Below are positions 32,120 through 45,317 of a stretch of 64,000 bases of DNA, one piece after another. Origin of the DNA: Tethya wilhelma. Lineage: Eukaryota; Porifera; Demospongiae; Tethyida; Tethyidae. Made by a program: the position numbers and the translations under genes. The DNA is taken from assembly GCA_964030475.1 (NCBI GenBank), contig CAXIPT010000001.1, positions 7,468,179-7,532,178 on the forward strand, in the 5' to 3' direction. Numbering within the stretch: position 1 is the first letter of the stretch; the number at the start of each line of letters is the position of its first letter. The notes beneath the pieces were generated by a model that ran no database searches, had not been told where the DNA came from, and saw only the letters and a list, made by a program, of their open reading frames with translations.

Positions 32120-35100
32120 CTCTCCCAGTTCCACTTTCTTCTGGTAGTCGGCATACTCCCTGATGGTGGTGGCACACCTGTTGCTCTCACACTTCCACAC
32201 CTGCCTCCTCCCGGCCAGGTCAAAGTTCTCATCTGGTGCTTGCTGCATCTGTGTATGTACACACCAGCAAAATATTAACAGAAAAGTTAACACTATTAGC
32301 AAATTATACAGTTTTGCTGGTAAAAGTACCAGAAAAACAAGAACCATTCTCTGGTCCACACACACATTCTTACCTGAACTCTGACCTCCATCTCGTGATC
32401 GGGACATGTTTGAACAAGAGATTTTGACGAGAACTTGTCCAGGTCTAAGTCCGCGATCTCACTCAGTCCTCGTATCATACAGATCTGCATCTCAGGATTG
32501 ACACACGAGGCGTGGAGAGCATGGGAGAATGCTTCTTCTTTGGATGACACCTGTATGTGTCAGAGGGAGAAAGAGTGAATTTGTGTGTAAGTTTAACTAG
32601 ATATTATAAGCTGTCTGTGTGTTTTACTGTGTGTGAGTTTAAGGGATAAATTGACATTAAAAGCTGCCAGTGTGCTATTACATGTTTCTTCCTAGATGGT
32701 GAATTTTTTTTATTTCTCTCTCTCTCTCTCTCTCTCACCTCAAAGATGGGCACCATTGGCTTCAACTCTATCTCCTCCTCCTCATTCACCAGTGGTGGAT
32801 GGGGGGGCTTGAGATCAGGCTCTTGAATCATGTACTCACCATCCTCACCAAACCCAGGATAAGGCACGCTCACCTGATCCCACACTTCATCCCCTCCAGA
32901 CTCGGAGAGAGTTGACCCCTTCCTGACCTTTTCACTAGCAGCAGTACACTCGGAGGGCGAGGGATAGGTGAAGTGATTTCCCCCGCTGCCCCCCAGGGTA
33001 GTGGTGGTGGGGGATGTTACGATGGGTGGACTGATCGTGTCTATTGGGGAGTAGCCTTCAGAGCTACTGGTGGTCGAGAGTTTGGTGCTAGCAGAGGAGA
33101 CGCCGCTGGAACTGTCAGAGACGTGCTCCACGATCAGAGTGTCGTTTGGTTCAAGGTGCGAATCGAATGTCGTTTCAGCGATTGAAGCTTCTTGCCGCTG
33201 CTGTTGGTGGTGGTGGTTGTTTGAAGCATTGTAGGGTGAGAGGAGAGTCATGCTGTTGGAAGGGGAGGGGCTTGTGTCGTACCAACCTGGTTTAGAGCCT
33301 TCTGACCTGTAACTTGAGACATTCTGATTGCCGCTATCGAAAACGAGAGAGCCCCTGTCATTGAGGGAGCTAAATGAGTCGGCCAAAGTTGGATGCGGTG
33401 AGGAAGATATGGGAGATTGGAGAGTGCTACCAGCTTGTGCTGTTGACGTGGATACCACCGGAAGCAAATTACTACTGTTTGTCACACTTTGAACAGGAAC
33501 ACCCGTGCCACTCACAGCATTGCCTCCAGACGATAAAAGAGCACTCAGATCACCTTTCCCAGCAACACTGGTAGAGACACCACCAACCACCAGGCCCTCC
33601 TGACCAGCACTGCTTGGTCCCAGATACTGGTGCATGTCCAGTTCCTTATCAAGAATATCCAAGGGAAACATTCGTGATAGATCCTGGAGCAGCTCAATGG
33701 AGGAACAGCGTCGAGGAAGACCGGAAATATCGCTAGCTTGTGTCGAAGGAAAACCTGTGCTTGTAGCGTGGTTCGTTGCTGCACCACTTGGAGGAACAGA
33801 GGTGTTCAGATTGGAGGAGGTGGTGACCGTTTGAAGGGAGAAGAAATCATCGTGAGAGGGAGAAGGGAGCCTATCCATTAGGGAGGCACTCGGCATAGCA
33901 ACGACACTCATGGGATTCTGAACACACTCGATAAACTTTACAGAGTCGTGTTGGACTCGTTCGTTTCGATCGTCCAAAGTGGATGGGGGATTTGTCACCT
34001 GACTTCTAGGACCCCCCAGAGAGGGGGCGGGGCCACTGTCCCCTCCCCCCACGCCACCTGGTGTGATAGCAGTAGCCGGGGTGAGCAAGTGATGTGTAGT
34101 TGGGGGGTTCATGTCGAGTCTCTGGACGGGAGAGGATGCTATAAATGATGTGCTGTTGGTCGATGGAGACTGGTGTTGGTGTTGGTGGTGATAATTGGAG
34201 GGGTCTAGGGGTCGTTTGTGGGGAAGGGGGCCGAGATTAGTGGGACGGTGAGAATTGAAGCTCGGTGAGAGAGGATTGAAGGCGGGGTTGAAACCGTTGG
34301 AGAGTGGACCATGGCCGGGAGTAGCGGGAAACAGGGGGTCGTTGGTGAGAGATTGAGGGGGCACCGAAGAAGGACCCCCTAAGCTAGAGAGGGAAGTTTG
34401 ATGTTCGAGCGATATAAAGTCATTTCCAGAGGAGCTGGAGAGATCTTGCACAGAACCACTCAGAGAGGGATTGGAAGAATACACGGTATTGAATCCGGAC
34501 AACGGCATGGTGGGCGTCAATTGCTGCTGGTGTCCCATTCCCAATCCAGGATATCCCATTCCAACCGGTGAGCTTTGAAACGGAGACAGGCCATGATGGC
34601 TGTGATGGTAAGGTTGTCCATAAGGTAGAGCAGAGGGAGAAGAGGTGCTCCCCCCACCCAGTCCAGCTCGAGCCCAACCATCGTTCAAGATGATCGGATC
34701 TTTGTTTGGTTTATTCAGTCTTTGTTTCTTCGCAGGGGGGCCCGTGAGAGTGAGGGGGTGTGGTCCTCCAGGGGTCGGTGGACTGGTGCCCCCTCCAGGG
34801 AGAGGGGTGAACGGGGGTAAGGATGAAGGAAGATGAGACATTTGGAAGTTGGGCAGTTGCTGTGGGTATAAAAAGAGGGATATGATAATAGGGGGGGATA
34901 TGCATACTACAATAGATCAGGAAATTTTCCCTGCAAATTTTTTTGCATGTTTGATTCGGTAAAGATTGTCATTCGTTTTAAATTTCCGTGTGTTAATTTT
35001 TGTTACTCAAGCGTTAGTGGAACAAAAATTTTTACAGCGAGAAAAATTACCAAATTTATGATATTCTGAGAGAAATACCATAAATTTGTGTTGGGGTTTT

Positions 35101-36121
35101 ACACAAATTTATATGGATGTGTTGTAGCATCAGTTTCAAGTTGATAAAATCCATCCAAGGTCATAGCTAGTCACTAAAGTCTGTCAGGTTTGGGCAAACT
35201 TTTGATTGGTAAGGTGTAGGAAGCTGGAAAAGCAATCAAAAGAACGGGGAGAACAAGCACTTTTAAATGGTGCTTGAAATTTTGAAATCTGTCAGATAAT
35301 AAGAAAGTTATTCAATTTTTTCCACCGGCATTCTCAAACCAGATAGACTTTAGTGCGTCTGAGACCATACCATACCTACCAGCAGAGGCTCAGGAGTGTG
35401 GGGTTGTTTGATCCGTATGTGTTGGGGGACCAGGGAACACCATGCCTCCTTTATGGTGGGCAGGGAGTGAGACTGGCTGTAGAGAGAGGGTCCCGACGCC
35501 ATGATGTACTGCTCCAGGTTGGCCACTCTCGAGTAGATGTACTGATGACCTTTACCTAACAAACAAACAAACAAACAAACAATAAACAAATAAACAAACA
35601 AAATGATATACAATAGTGATTGTGTGATGTATTAAACATTATGTTTGAGTGAAACAACAAGCCGACAAGGAGAGTGTGAGATGGTGCGTGTTCCTCACTT
35701 GGTTGTGACTGTCTTGTTTGAAGAATCTGGACGGCATTCTTATAGCAGATCAAAGCATCACTGCAGTGTGTGTGTGTGTGTGTGTGTATGATCATACACT
35801 TGTATAATAGACACGAAAATCCACTAGTTAGCACACACACATGCAGCTTGTCTAGATGAAGTGCTTGATATCATAAATTTCAACATCACTTTTTTTTCTA
35901 AACCCACAAAGCTAAGCTGAACCCAGCCTAAGGATGCACTAGCACTTTGCCAAGATCTTGTAAATATGACTGTGATGACTCACATGGGTTGTCCAACTGC
36001 CTCGTAGAGACAGCCCAGGTCCCTCCACGCCTCCAAGAGGCCTGGGTGGAGGTAGACAGCACACACATAGGCATGAAGGCTGTCCCTCGGCTGACCCATG
36101 GTGTGATAGAGAACACTGTGA

Positions 36122-36172
<51 letters not shown>

Positions 36173-39100
36173 TTCAATCATAATAGTGTGTCACAGTAAA
36201 GAAGTTAAAAGGGTCTGCAAACAGGACTAGTGTCCACTCACCCAATGGAGCACCATACATCAGCCTGGTTGTCTTCGCATTTCTTCACAGCCTGTTGGTA
36301 GGCTAGGAAAGCCTCGTGAGATCGACCCTGTGAGGCGTGACATCGTCCTAAGAAGTACCAGGTCTGACCTGAAGTGTGGTCGGTACCGACAGCTAATTTG
36401 AGCAGTTCTATTGCCTTTTGGTTGGAGTTTTCGACCGGTATTGAGACCTCAGGTACACAGTGGTACAACCAGCCTACACACACACACACACACACACACA
36501 GACACATAAATGGATGGGAACACAATGAGAGAGGTTGGTATGTGACAAATAAAAATGTGCCAAAATTGAAATGGCGCAAATTAAACAAGTGAGCATACCA
36601 CAGACACTATCTGCTAATCTACACCTGCACATATTCACACACAATAAGCCTTCTTCCCACAAGGCCTCCTGTGTGCTTGCTATTGATTGACAATCTACAG
36701 CATTTCCATACTATATTCACACAAGTGTTAAACAACTTAAGTTGGCAAAGCTAGTCTGTGCAATAAATCAATAGGCAAGGTTATGTGCTAGTTAAAAATG
36801 ACATCAAATTGTTGGTAGCTAGCTAGAGCACTTCAGGAAACAAAAAATACAGAGTTTGCATGTACTGCTCTCTTACCAAGTTGTCTCAATGTCATGGCTT
36901 TGATGTTGTTAGCCAGAGCTTTGGAGGCTAAAATCTTCTCAAACGTGTTTTTAGCCGACATGTGAAGTCCTTGGAGAGACTGGATGTGTCCAATGTGAAA
37001 TTGAACTGTGTGTGTGGTCACGTGTGCATCAGAATAATGTTACTGTCAAGAAAATATCTTACTGTAAATGCATGCAGCAACTCAGACGAGGTGGCCGAGT
37101 GGTTAAGGCGATGGACTGCTAATCCATTGTGCTCTGCACGCGTGGGTTCGAATCCCATCCTCGTCGTATTTTTTTTTCACGATTTTATTACAAAAAAATT
37201 AAACACGCAAGAAATTCAAGTCTATAGCCTAGGATGTTCACAGCAGACTATTCAATTTCCTCATCAGACTTTGTCCTTATGGTGATGTGAACTTCCTCTT
37301 TCAAATTAACGCCTCCAACAGACCAACAAAGGAACACTGACAAGGGCCATTCAGGATGAATCAACAGTTCTAATTGAACTGATCAGCATCAAGTGCAAGC
37401 AAGCTCAGCCTCAAAAGTGAACTAAGATAATAGTTTGTGCTTCCTTTGGACTGAAAACAACAATCTCAGTTGTCTAGCTTGACGTTCGTACTTCCCGATC
37501 TGTGACAAAAAAGGGTCTAGCTCAACAGACTACAAGCATCTCTACTTTCCAGCAATTTGGAATCTGCAAAAGATCTTGTTGTTTCTTCCCCTATTACATG
37601 TCTACTGGACCACCAAATACCTCAGAACACATCATAATGTTAGTGTACATGGCCAGACAAGATGATAGTACTCAAACAAGTGCAACTACTTACTTTCAAG
37701 TTTGGAGAGCGAGGCTTCTCCAGGAATTTCAAGAGCCTTTTGGAAGTGGATCATGGCTTTGTTGACGGTGTCTTCCTTCGTCTTGAACATCATACCAAGT
37801 CTCAGGTGGATCTCTTTGAGACGAGCAAACTGGGGAGAGAGGGAGAGCACCTTCTCAAACGCTTCAGTGGCCCTGTGAGTTGACAGACAGACAGATGATA
37901 TGAATGTATAGAGTATAAAATGAAACATACATTACATTTTTGTCATATTTCTGGAAGAGAAACAGAGATATATGAGTATAATATGGAATGGAATTAATGT
38001 TCAGAGAACACACAGGAACAGAATCAGAGAGGCTACGATGATAAAATACAGAGTTAATGGGCTAAGTATCATACACTGATTTTTATGGAAGAAAAACAGA
38101 GATACATATGTATATGAATATAAAAAGTAATGGAAACTATGGAGAATATCATCCATGTAGAGATCACACTGGAAGTGAAGCAGAGAGGCTAGGATGAAAC
38201 AAGTGGTACTAAGTACCATTGAGACAATGAAGAGAGAGTACAAGAGTGCTACAAGTCTCTGAATGCCACGACAGCATAGGAACTATCATACAATGCCAAT
38301 CTAACTGGAAGGAAGTGTTTCTGACAAAATTCTTTTTTTTTTCAAAAGAAGCTAACATTGCAAAAGTATGCATCACAACAAAAAAAAACACATAGAATTC
38401 ACCACTATGTTATTCAACCATTCCAAAAAATCCCAGCCCACACATCTTCCAAGAATTAGTAGCGTGAATAAACTTAACACCTCACAGCACACATGAATAA
38501 CATACACTCCACACAATGGATGATGGCTGTGTGTGTGTGTGTGTGTGTGTGTGCGCGTGTGTGTCTCACCACTGGTATGAGTTGAGGTGGAAGTAGATGA
38601 GGCCCATGCCATAGATACAGCTGGTGTTGGTGGAGCTTTCCTTGCGAGCTAGGTGCTTGTAGTGTTGGTAGGCAGAGAGGGCTAGCAGTGTGTGTGTGAG
38701 AGGGTGTGAGGGTGTGTATGTGAGGGTGTGTGTGTGAGTGTGTGTGTGTGTGTGAAGGTATGAGGGTGTGAGTGTGTGTGTGTGTGCATGTGTGAGAGAG
38801 AGGGAGGAAGGGTGTATGTGTGTACCAATTTATGGGTGTGAATTCATCTAGAAGCCATTGCTCATAGTCTGTTGGTGTTATCCAACAGATGTACTTAAAC
38901 CCATCAAAGGCCCATTGTTCATCTCATCTCCACATCTGGCATGCAGTAAAGGTAACAAATCAAAAGTTCAGGTAAACTTTCTTTTTCATCAGAGTAAGCC
39001 CCTGAGCCTAATTAAATTTCAGGTCAAGATCTACACACTCTGTTCCCATGGAAGGTGTATCCTACTGCCCCATTTGAACACCTGGTTGCTATAGTAACAG

Positions 39101-39344
39101 CACATCTCACAATCACTGTGACCAAAGTGTGTTAGGGTACAGGGTGTGTGTGTGTTTGTGTATCTTTAAGAAAAGCCACTGATAGATTACATGTGGGAAA
39201 TTGAACTCACTGAATAAGTTCAAACATACCATTATTGTACTCTTCCAAGAGCAGATGTAAGTGACCCAGCTGGCAGAAGACTTCTGACTTGAAGGTGTCT
39301 GACTGTGGGCCAGAAGACAAGTCTTTCTGAAGCTTAGCAATGCC
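32120..39344 (-). CDS. KDM6A-like: KDM6A/UTX-like gene: TPR and linker exons, no JmjC found
   Basis: Eleven exons join in frame (1188 codons): 39344-39230, 38681-38570, 37872-37694, 37005-36877, 36473-36242, 36115-35984, 35760-35699, 35555-35380, 34859-32739, 32550-32374 and 32248-32120. The first eight encode TPR repeats closely matching UTX/KDM6[66 protein letters not shown] and [17 protein letters not shown]. The 2.1-kb exon is a disordered Ser/Pro-rich linker with a basic [11 protein letters not shown]. The last two match the segment just before the catalytic domain ([40 protein letters not shown]). UTX removes methyl groups from H3K27 and scaffolds COMPASS/MLL complexes. The catalytic JmjC and zinc domains do not appear downstream, and exon 1 upstream of 39344 was not identified. 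Confidence 0.87.
35177..35350. mobile_element. MITE in a KDM6 intron (family 1 relative)
   Basis: 174 bp flanked by TA, starting aagtctgtcaggtttgggca and ending cattctcaaaccagatagac plus tt. The interior (ttgaaattttgaaatctg, aagaaagttattcaatttttt) is the reverse complement of parts of 11012-11245. It ends 30 bp before an exon border. Confidence 0.75.
36127..36170. repeat. (GA)n microsatellite in KDM6 intron
   Basis: About 44 bp of GA dinucleotides just upstream of an exon acceptor. Similar simple repeats lie in other introns of this gene: TC at about 32715-32737, GT at about 35765-35788, CA at about 36475-36500 and GT at about 38529-38563. Confidence 0.85.
37085..37166 (+). tRNA. trnS-GCU: tRNA-Ser (anticodon GCU)
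   Basis: 82 bases fold as a class II tRNA. The acceptor stem is GACGAGG paired with CCTCGTC plus discriminator G at 37166; the D arm has GGCCGAGTGGTTAAGGC (A box); the anticodon stem ATGGA/TCCAT has loop CTGCTAA with anticodon GCT at 37118-37120; a long variable arm (TGTGCTCTGCACGC) follows; the T arm GTGGGTTCGAATCCCAT contains the B box. A T run for Pol III termination follows at once (about 37169-37177). It lies on the opposite strand inside a KDM6 intron and appears intact. Confidence 0.96.
38690..38815. repeat. GTGTG-rich simple repeat next to a KDM6 exon
   Basis: Imperfect gtgtgtgtgagggtgtg repeats immediately upstream of the exon at 38681-38570, supplying its acceptor region on the minus strand. 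Confidence 0.7.
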
Positions 39345-40927
39345 CTGAGAGAGGGGAGAAGACAAACTGAGGTTACCAGTGAAAGAAAGTTGTCTGTCAA
39401 AACTTTAGAAATGTGGCTAGAAAAGTAGCTAACATGCAGCAATATTGGTATAATCAAAATGAAGTGTGCTAAAGAGCGAAAATGGAAATAAATTCAAAAC
39501 ACACACACGCAAAGATATCTTGCAAGCAACACTCTCAAACCAGAGTAGATTGAACAAGAATGGACCACACAAAGTACACCTATTGTTTTTAAATTCAGCC
39601 TCTCTTAGCAAGTGGAAAAGAGTGTATGATGAAACAAGGCAGTGAAGAGAGAGAGAGGAAAAGAAGACCCATGTGTTAGGAGGAGAGGCGTGAATTTCGA
39701 GTTAACAAGTGGGAATGAGAGAATGTACACCTGACAAGGTGACAGGTGAAGGGACCAAAACAAGTACACATCATGACATGCACCATTGCATGCATGCACT
39801 CTGACAAACAAACACCCAAAAACACGTATGATGTAACTAGTCAACAATCTTTTAATCTTTTAGCTCACAAGAGAGCAAAAGGAACAGGGTAAAGAAAGAG
39901 AAGTGATCACACTCTTACTAGACACCAAAATTATGAATGCACAGATTAGCATTCTATATGCATGTAGGTAGTGATGTCACGCACACATTTATACAGAATT
40001 AAGAAGCAATCAACACTTGAAGTCTTCTCTGTTGATGAAGGAACATTGAAAGAACAGGGTCAACATGACTACCTCTGTCAACAGTGGTCACTAACAGAAA
40101 GACAGCATGGTCCTGTCTGTGCTAACACATACCCTTAGAAAAGCAAAAGTCTAAGAATTTTCCAGATAGATGCTGGACAAGACTGTGATGAATTAAATCA
40201 TCTGCTAAATGTATTTAAACCAAGGGAGGTGGCAAATCTGTGGACTGACCAGATAAGTAAATTCATCTGTCAAACAAGGGTCTAGACGCTATTTTAACCT
40301 GTTCAAACCCCACCTGAGAAATCTCATTTAGCAGAGACGTGCACACACACACTGGGTCAAGAAACAGCTGGACATTGGACATATTCCAAAAAAACTTGTC
40401 TTATTAGAAACCTTCAACAAAGACTGGCATCTCTACGTCGTTCTACGTGACCGAGAAGAAAAAGAAAAAGACAAAAACCGGTCTTCCACTGGTACACTTT
40501 AACACACCACAACATGTGCAGCTAAAACAACAGCTCCTTCAACTGGTGTTGTCCGTGTCCAAACTACAGGCCATGTTTCCCTGTCTCTATATACAGAAGG
40601 TGTGAAGGCCGAGATCCAGGAAGTGGAACCACCAATTGGAACGACTTCCTACCATACCTCATACGAGACACAGGAAATGGGAGTGAGGGAATTGACAATG
40701 CACTCAACACATACCTGTGAGGCAGTGTTAGTTACTTTTGCCCACAAACAAACTAGCATTGGGAGATTGTGTCTTTTTTTTTAAGGAAAAATTTGGGCTT
40801 GTTTCGTGGAAAAAATTCTGTTACAAAAAATATTTGTAACTGTTAGAGGAGATAGACTATTATACTCCATCTGTTGGACGTTGTAAGTTTCAATTTGAGT
40901 GACTCTGAAACAGGAAATGGGATGGCT

Positions 40928-40969
<42 letters not shown>

Positions 40970-41469
40970 TGTCAGTCTGTAGCACAATAGAATAACTGTA
41001 TACGTTACAGACTTAAGAGTTAAATAGGAACCTAAGAATATGTACGATTTGCTATCATGTATGACATCTTGTTTGCGTTCTTTTTACGATTTAGCCATTC
41101 CTGTGTCTCATTACATTTCCAATGTTTTTTTTACTTGTATATATAGGACTTTGGTTTGTTCTGCCCTTATAATTAACTTTTAATGCAGTGTAGTATAACC
41201 ACAAAGTGAAGCTAAAACAGTTACCCATGATAAGTAAAACATAGCACAACTTTTGAAAACAATAAAGTGGTGGGCAAACTATTGAGAATCATGCATCAAG
41301 AAGGTTTTTATCTAAATTTTGTTCATCTCCAAATCGCCACTCCCAAATATTGTCATGATTATGTGCTGATTCTAAATTTTTAGCTTAGAATAATAATTCC
41401 ATGATATGAATGATCAGATGTAACTGCAATAGTCTTTTCCCATGCCTTTGTCAGTGAATATGGTAATTC
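39345..41469. other. Upstream part of the KDM6 gene, no exon identified
   Basis: The first coding exon of the KDM6-like gene should be here, since the exon at 39344 starts within the TPR region, but I could not identify it. Contains a (CA)n repeat at about 40930-40970. No other gene seen. Confidence 0.5.
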
Positions 41470-41804
41470 CAGAACCAGCACAACAACTCCAACTATTAGA
41501 ATAATTGCTGTATTGTTACTGCAAATGAAACTACAAGCACTTTTGCTCCAAATCCTTTCTAAGTACCTTCAGTATTAAGTGTTTCAGATTCAGTAGTCTG
41601 TACTTGCACACACTTTCTATCAAATGTATCGACAACCAATATGAGTAAATCGGGTGATGCATGCTGTGCCTCTAAAACCACCGAGAGGTTAGCACTGCTT
41701 GTGTCTCTCACCCGCACTCTACCACCACCATTGTCACTGCAGGTGGCCATGATTTATAACAGAAGAAACGTAAATACAATTTTCTTTACTGTCAGGGCTG
41801 ACAT
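41470..41804 (-). pseudogene. Receptor pseudogene, signal exon fused to ectodomain end
   Basis: Starts at 41804 with the same signal peptide as receptor C (MSALTVKKIVFTFLLL) but meets TAA after 16 codons because of a small deletion. About 20 bases later it continues in another frame as SDNGGGRVRVRDTSSANLSV and LEAQHASPDLL, nearly identical to the C-terminal ectodomain of receptor D (42.8 kb). A decayed membrane-segment region follows to about 41470. The intron and most of the ectodomain are missing, so it arose by an internal deletion joining exon 1 to the end of exon 2, probably at a shared gcagtgacaatgg. Confidence 0.78.
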
Positions 41805-41916
41805 GATATCCATGCTAAAGGAGATTTGTTCTTCACAATAAGCCAAATTAAGGTATAATTCAATGTTAATGGTACTACTTGGCCTGGTGTCACCTAGAGT
41901 TTGCAGGAGTTACCCA

Positions 41917-41929
41917 GGGAAAATCCCCC
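41917..41929 (-). promoter_or_regulatory. kappaB-type site upstream of the receptor pseudogene
   Basis: Gene-strand sequence GGGGGATTTTCCC contains GGGATTTTCC, an exact fit to GGGRNWYYCC, 113 bp upstream of the relic ATG. The block matches that of receptor C. Confidence 0.5.
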
Positions 41930-42106
41930 AAATTTCCCCATACACTGATACCAGATAAAACCACAACTGTTATTGTTGTGGTTTTGAGTGTCAAACAAAT
42001 ACCATGAACAGTAAAACACAAAACTTTATCATTGTACATTTTAGCTCAAAACTAATATGCTTTAATTGTTTAATTATAATATTATTATATATGCTATAAT
42101 ATTATG

Positions 42107-44201
42107 TCAGTTGGGCAGGAGTTGTTCAGTTTCACTTTGGCCCTCATATTGAGATCCACCTTCGCTTGAAATGCTATCTGCCATTGTAGGTTGACCACAC
42201 ATGATTGTCTCCTCATTTGTTTCTTGTAATGGACTGTTACTTTCAGGAGATTCATCAAAAACTTGCCTAGTGGGTCTGGGAACACCACTTACTTGCTCGC
42301 AGTTTCTATTTTGGGAGTCTTTTTCTTGGACAGGTTGTGTTACTATGGAATTGTGATCCTGTACTGGAGCATTATATTCTGGTGGTGTGGATTGAGTCAT
42401 TGAAGGGGTTTCTAGTTGAGAGGGTGACCTGTATCAAACAAAAAAACGTATTAATTATTATTACAAAGATTGATGCAATAGCTATAGTTTAGATATAATT
42501 ATAGATAAGTAACTGTTGTTACAATACTATTACTAACTCACCAGTCACGTCTTCTCTTGTGAATCTTTAGAACAGCAATCAGTGCAAGTATCACACCACT
42601 TATTATTCCGATGATGCCTATCAGGACTAATACAACAGTTACAGGTGCTGTTACAACCACTGTCACATGTTCCCCCTCTGTGTGGGTAATAATAGGAGTT
42701 TCAGATTCAGTCACAGTCGGTTCCACACACTTAAGACCAATTGTATCCACAACCAATGTGAGTAAATCAGGTGATGCATGCTGTGCCTCTAAAACCACTG
42801 AGAGGTTAGCACTGCTTGTGTCTCTCACCCACACTCTACCACCACCATTGTCACTGCTTTGAACAATCAGGTAATTCTCCTCAACTAGCAGCAGGTGACA
42901 GTTTGTATTGAGACAAGTAGTAGGCATTATTGTGTTCACAGTAGCTGTGAGGGTGTCGAGAACAAACAGACCCTCTCCCTCTTCAATGTATGCAAAGTAG
43001 GAGGAATTTGCTGAGCTGTAACAGACACCATCGAGAATTGTATCGGACACTGTTACTTCCTTTGTCCCCTCATCGTAATTGTAAGTTATGTACTGCTCTT
43101 CTCTGAACACTGAGAGGTGAAGAGTACGGTCTGGACACACATAGCGTCTGCCAGCATTGGCGTACATGTCCTGCAGTGTCCAGTCAGCATAGTCAATGCT
43201 ATAGTAGACCAAGTGAGTGTCACAATAGGCCAATATTTCACCATCATTTCCAGTGAGAGCAAGTTGTTGTACATTTGTGCATGTGGCTCCAATAGGTTCG
43301 TAGTCGTCATTGATGGAAGCTTCAGAGGGTCGTATGGCATACAGGAGGTTGTCTATTGCAAAGAAGATGTAGGTATCAAAGTCCCACTCCATGTAGAGAA
43401 AGTTTGAAGCATTTGCAATGTTTTGATCATCTCGAAAGATGTAATTTGCAGTCGACATGGGTTGCATGTAAGATTGTGATGGCGATGTCATATTTAGTCT
43501 GATTTGATAAAGGTAAAGGGAATTTTCCTCAAAGTTGATACAAGTACTGTAGAAGTTATTGTCTATCTTGAACAATGCTGATGGACTACACCTTTGTGTA
43601 GTTTGTCCAATGACTCGAATCCCATAGTCTGATCCAAATTGCACAGTGCTATCATTCCTCACTATCAGTTCAACAAGATGCACACCACTCTCAAGGGGGA
43701 TGAAAAGGATGTGGTTGGTCTCCAATGATCCTGCTGCATTTTTATGAGTTATTGTTTCCACCAACAAGTCACGACAACGAAAATATTTGTCACCACAGCC
43801 TGGTGAAATCCTTCCATTAAGTTTTTTAGGTTCACTGGATGTTTGCACCTCTGAATGTCCAGATTCGAGGCCGACTTGATCACTGAAATAGCTGGTTATC
43901 CAGGTTTCAGTTCCCTTGACTTCAATAGAGATGAGTGTCTCTCTCTTTAGCTGCATACATTCATCCTCACCCAGTATTGCATTCACACCTGCAAAAGTAG
44001 AAATTGGGTCATTAGGAAGATCTATTAAGATTGTGTGATTGAAGAATTATCCTGTGCACGTAGTAATGCATATCTAGATGGCCAGCAAAAAACAACCCTT
44101 TTAAAATTTATACTGAATTTGACAGTACCTTGCATGGGTAAAGATGTGCAAGCCCCCACAAAAATGTGGAGCAAGAAAAGCCCTGCAAAAACTGCTTTCA
44201 T
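42107..44201 (-). CDS. Receptor D: single-pass membrane protein, subgroup 1
   Basis: Exons 44201-44129 (signal peptide MKAVFAGLFLLHIFVGACTS, phase 1), 43988-42542 and 42428-42107; 1842 bp, 613 residues. The ectodomain has the subgroup hallmark GCGDKYFRCRDLLVE, then LALTGNDGEILAYC, YFAYIEEGEGLFVLDTL and CHLLLVEENYLIVQ, which recur in receptor E. These evenly spaced beta-strand-like segments suggest a propeller fold. N-glycosylation sites are frequent. The membrane helix (TVVLVLIGIIGIISGVILAL) ends in KIHKRRRDW. The tail of about 107 residues is Ser/Thr/Gln-rich (TQSTPPEYNAPVQDH) and ends in EQLLPN; it shares nothing obvious with other tails. I found no catalytic or adaptor motif. Confidence 0.83.
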
Positions 44202-44245
44202 TTTGTGGTACAAAATGAGGTGAGCAGTAGCCAAGACCTAGCTGC

Positions 44246-44281
44246 CTTATATGCACTGAGGAAAGTTGCAGGGTATTCCCC
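44246..44281 (-). promoter_or_regulatory. Promoter of receptor D: TATA box and kappaB-like site
   Basis: TATAAG-type box at 44246-44251, 45 bp before the ATG. At 44271-44281 the gene-strand sequence is GGGGAATACCC, one mismatch from GGGRNWYYCC. The kappaB-like site sits about 20 bp upstream of the TATA box. Confidence 0.5.
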
Positions 44282-44289
44282 TGGGGATC

Positions 44290-45317
44290 TTTCTACATTA
44301 ATGTTACGAATTCATTAATTTCCATGAATAAAACACTCATTGCTGAGTCAATATGCTGACAATTGTGTGCAGATCCAGACATTATAACCACCATCCTACA
44401 AAAGAGCCTAATTACCCACATACCACTGTGACATTCAATGTTTTACATGTCTGGATTGTCACTAAGCATCATATGCATCAAGGCAATATTTAATTCATGC
44501 AAACAGTAATAAACTATATACAATGCCATGTGTAATAATTATTCATGTAGTTATGACATAATAATATTACTTGGATTATTACTATTATTCAAGATACTAA
44601 ATTTATAACTAGCATCAAATCATAAAATTTGTGGTATGAGTGTTCAATCAAGCCTGAAGGTGCAGATTATAATGCTATTCAAATGTTATTTTGTCAGTCA
44701 TAAAAGTGAAAATTATTACGTAAAGTTCAACTTCAACTGATTAACTTTGCTTTCAGGCACAGGGTCTGATGCTGCAGTTCTCAGTGAACTTCCCACGGAA
44801 CCAAACCTGTTTGCAGGGTTGCAATATTTGCGTTGCCATAATTATAGTAACAATGAATGGACTAATCAGAATATTCATTGTAATATTGTTTTAATTTGAA
44901 GTACATGCTAAGTAAATTCATATCAACTCAATACGTCACTAACATCTGACACATTCACCTGTTTACAGAAAATATTCATAAACTAAAAACATTGATTCAC
45001 AGGAATTATTAAACTTTCCAAATTCTGTGAACATGCACTTCGCACTGTGTTAATGAACAACATTAACCATGAATTCATAATAAGGTATACTAATTGAAGA
45101 ATCAAAAGTGCTTGTGACAAGAACATTAATTTTGGATAATAAAATTGATAAAATTTAAAATCAACCTTTAAAACAATAACAAAAATATTATAAATACAAT
45201 TTGAAACATTCTTATGTTGATTTAAATTGCTGAGACTCATGGCAAAACACGAGTGGTGTCTTTTTTGGATTTTTAATTGACATTTGGGCCATGCATGCAT
45301 GTAGAGAATCTTCAGCC
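44290..45317. other. Intergenic spacer between receptors D and E
   Basis: AT-rich, without coding patterns, RNA genes or obvious repeats that I can identify. Confidence 0.5.
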
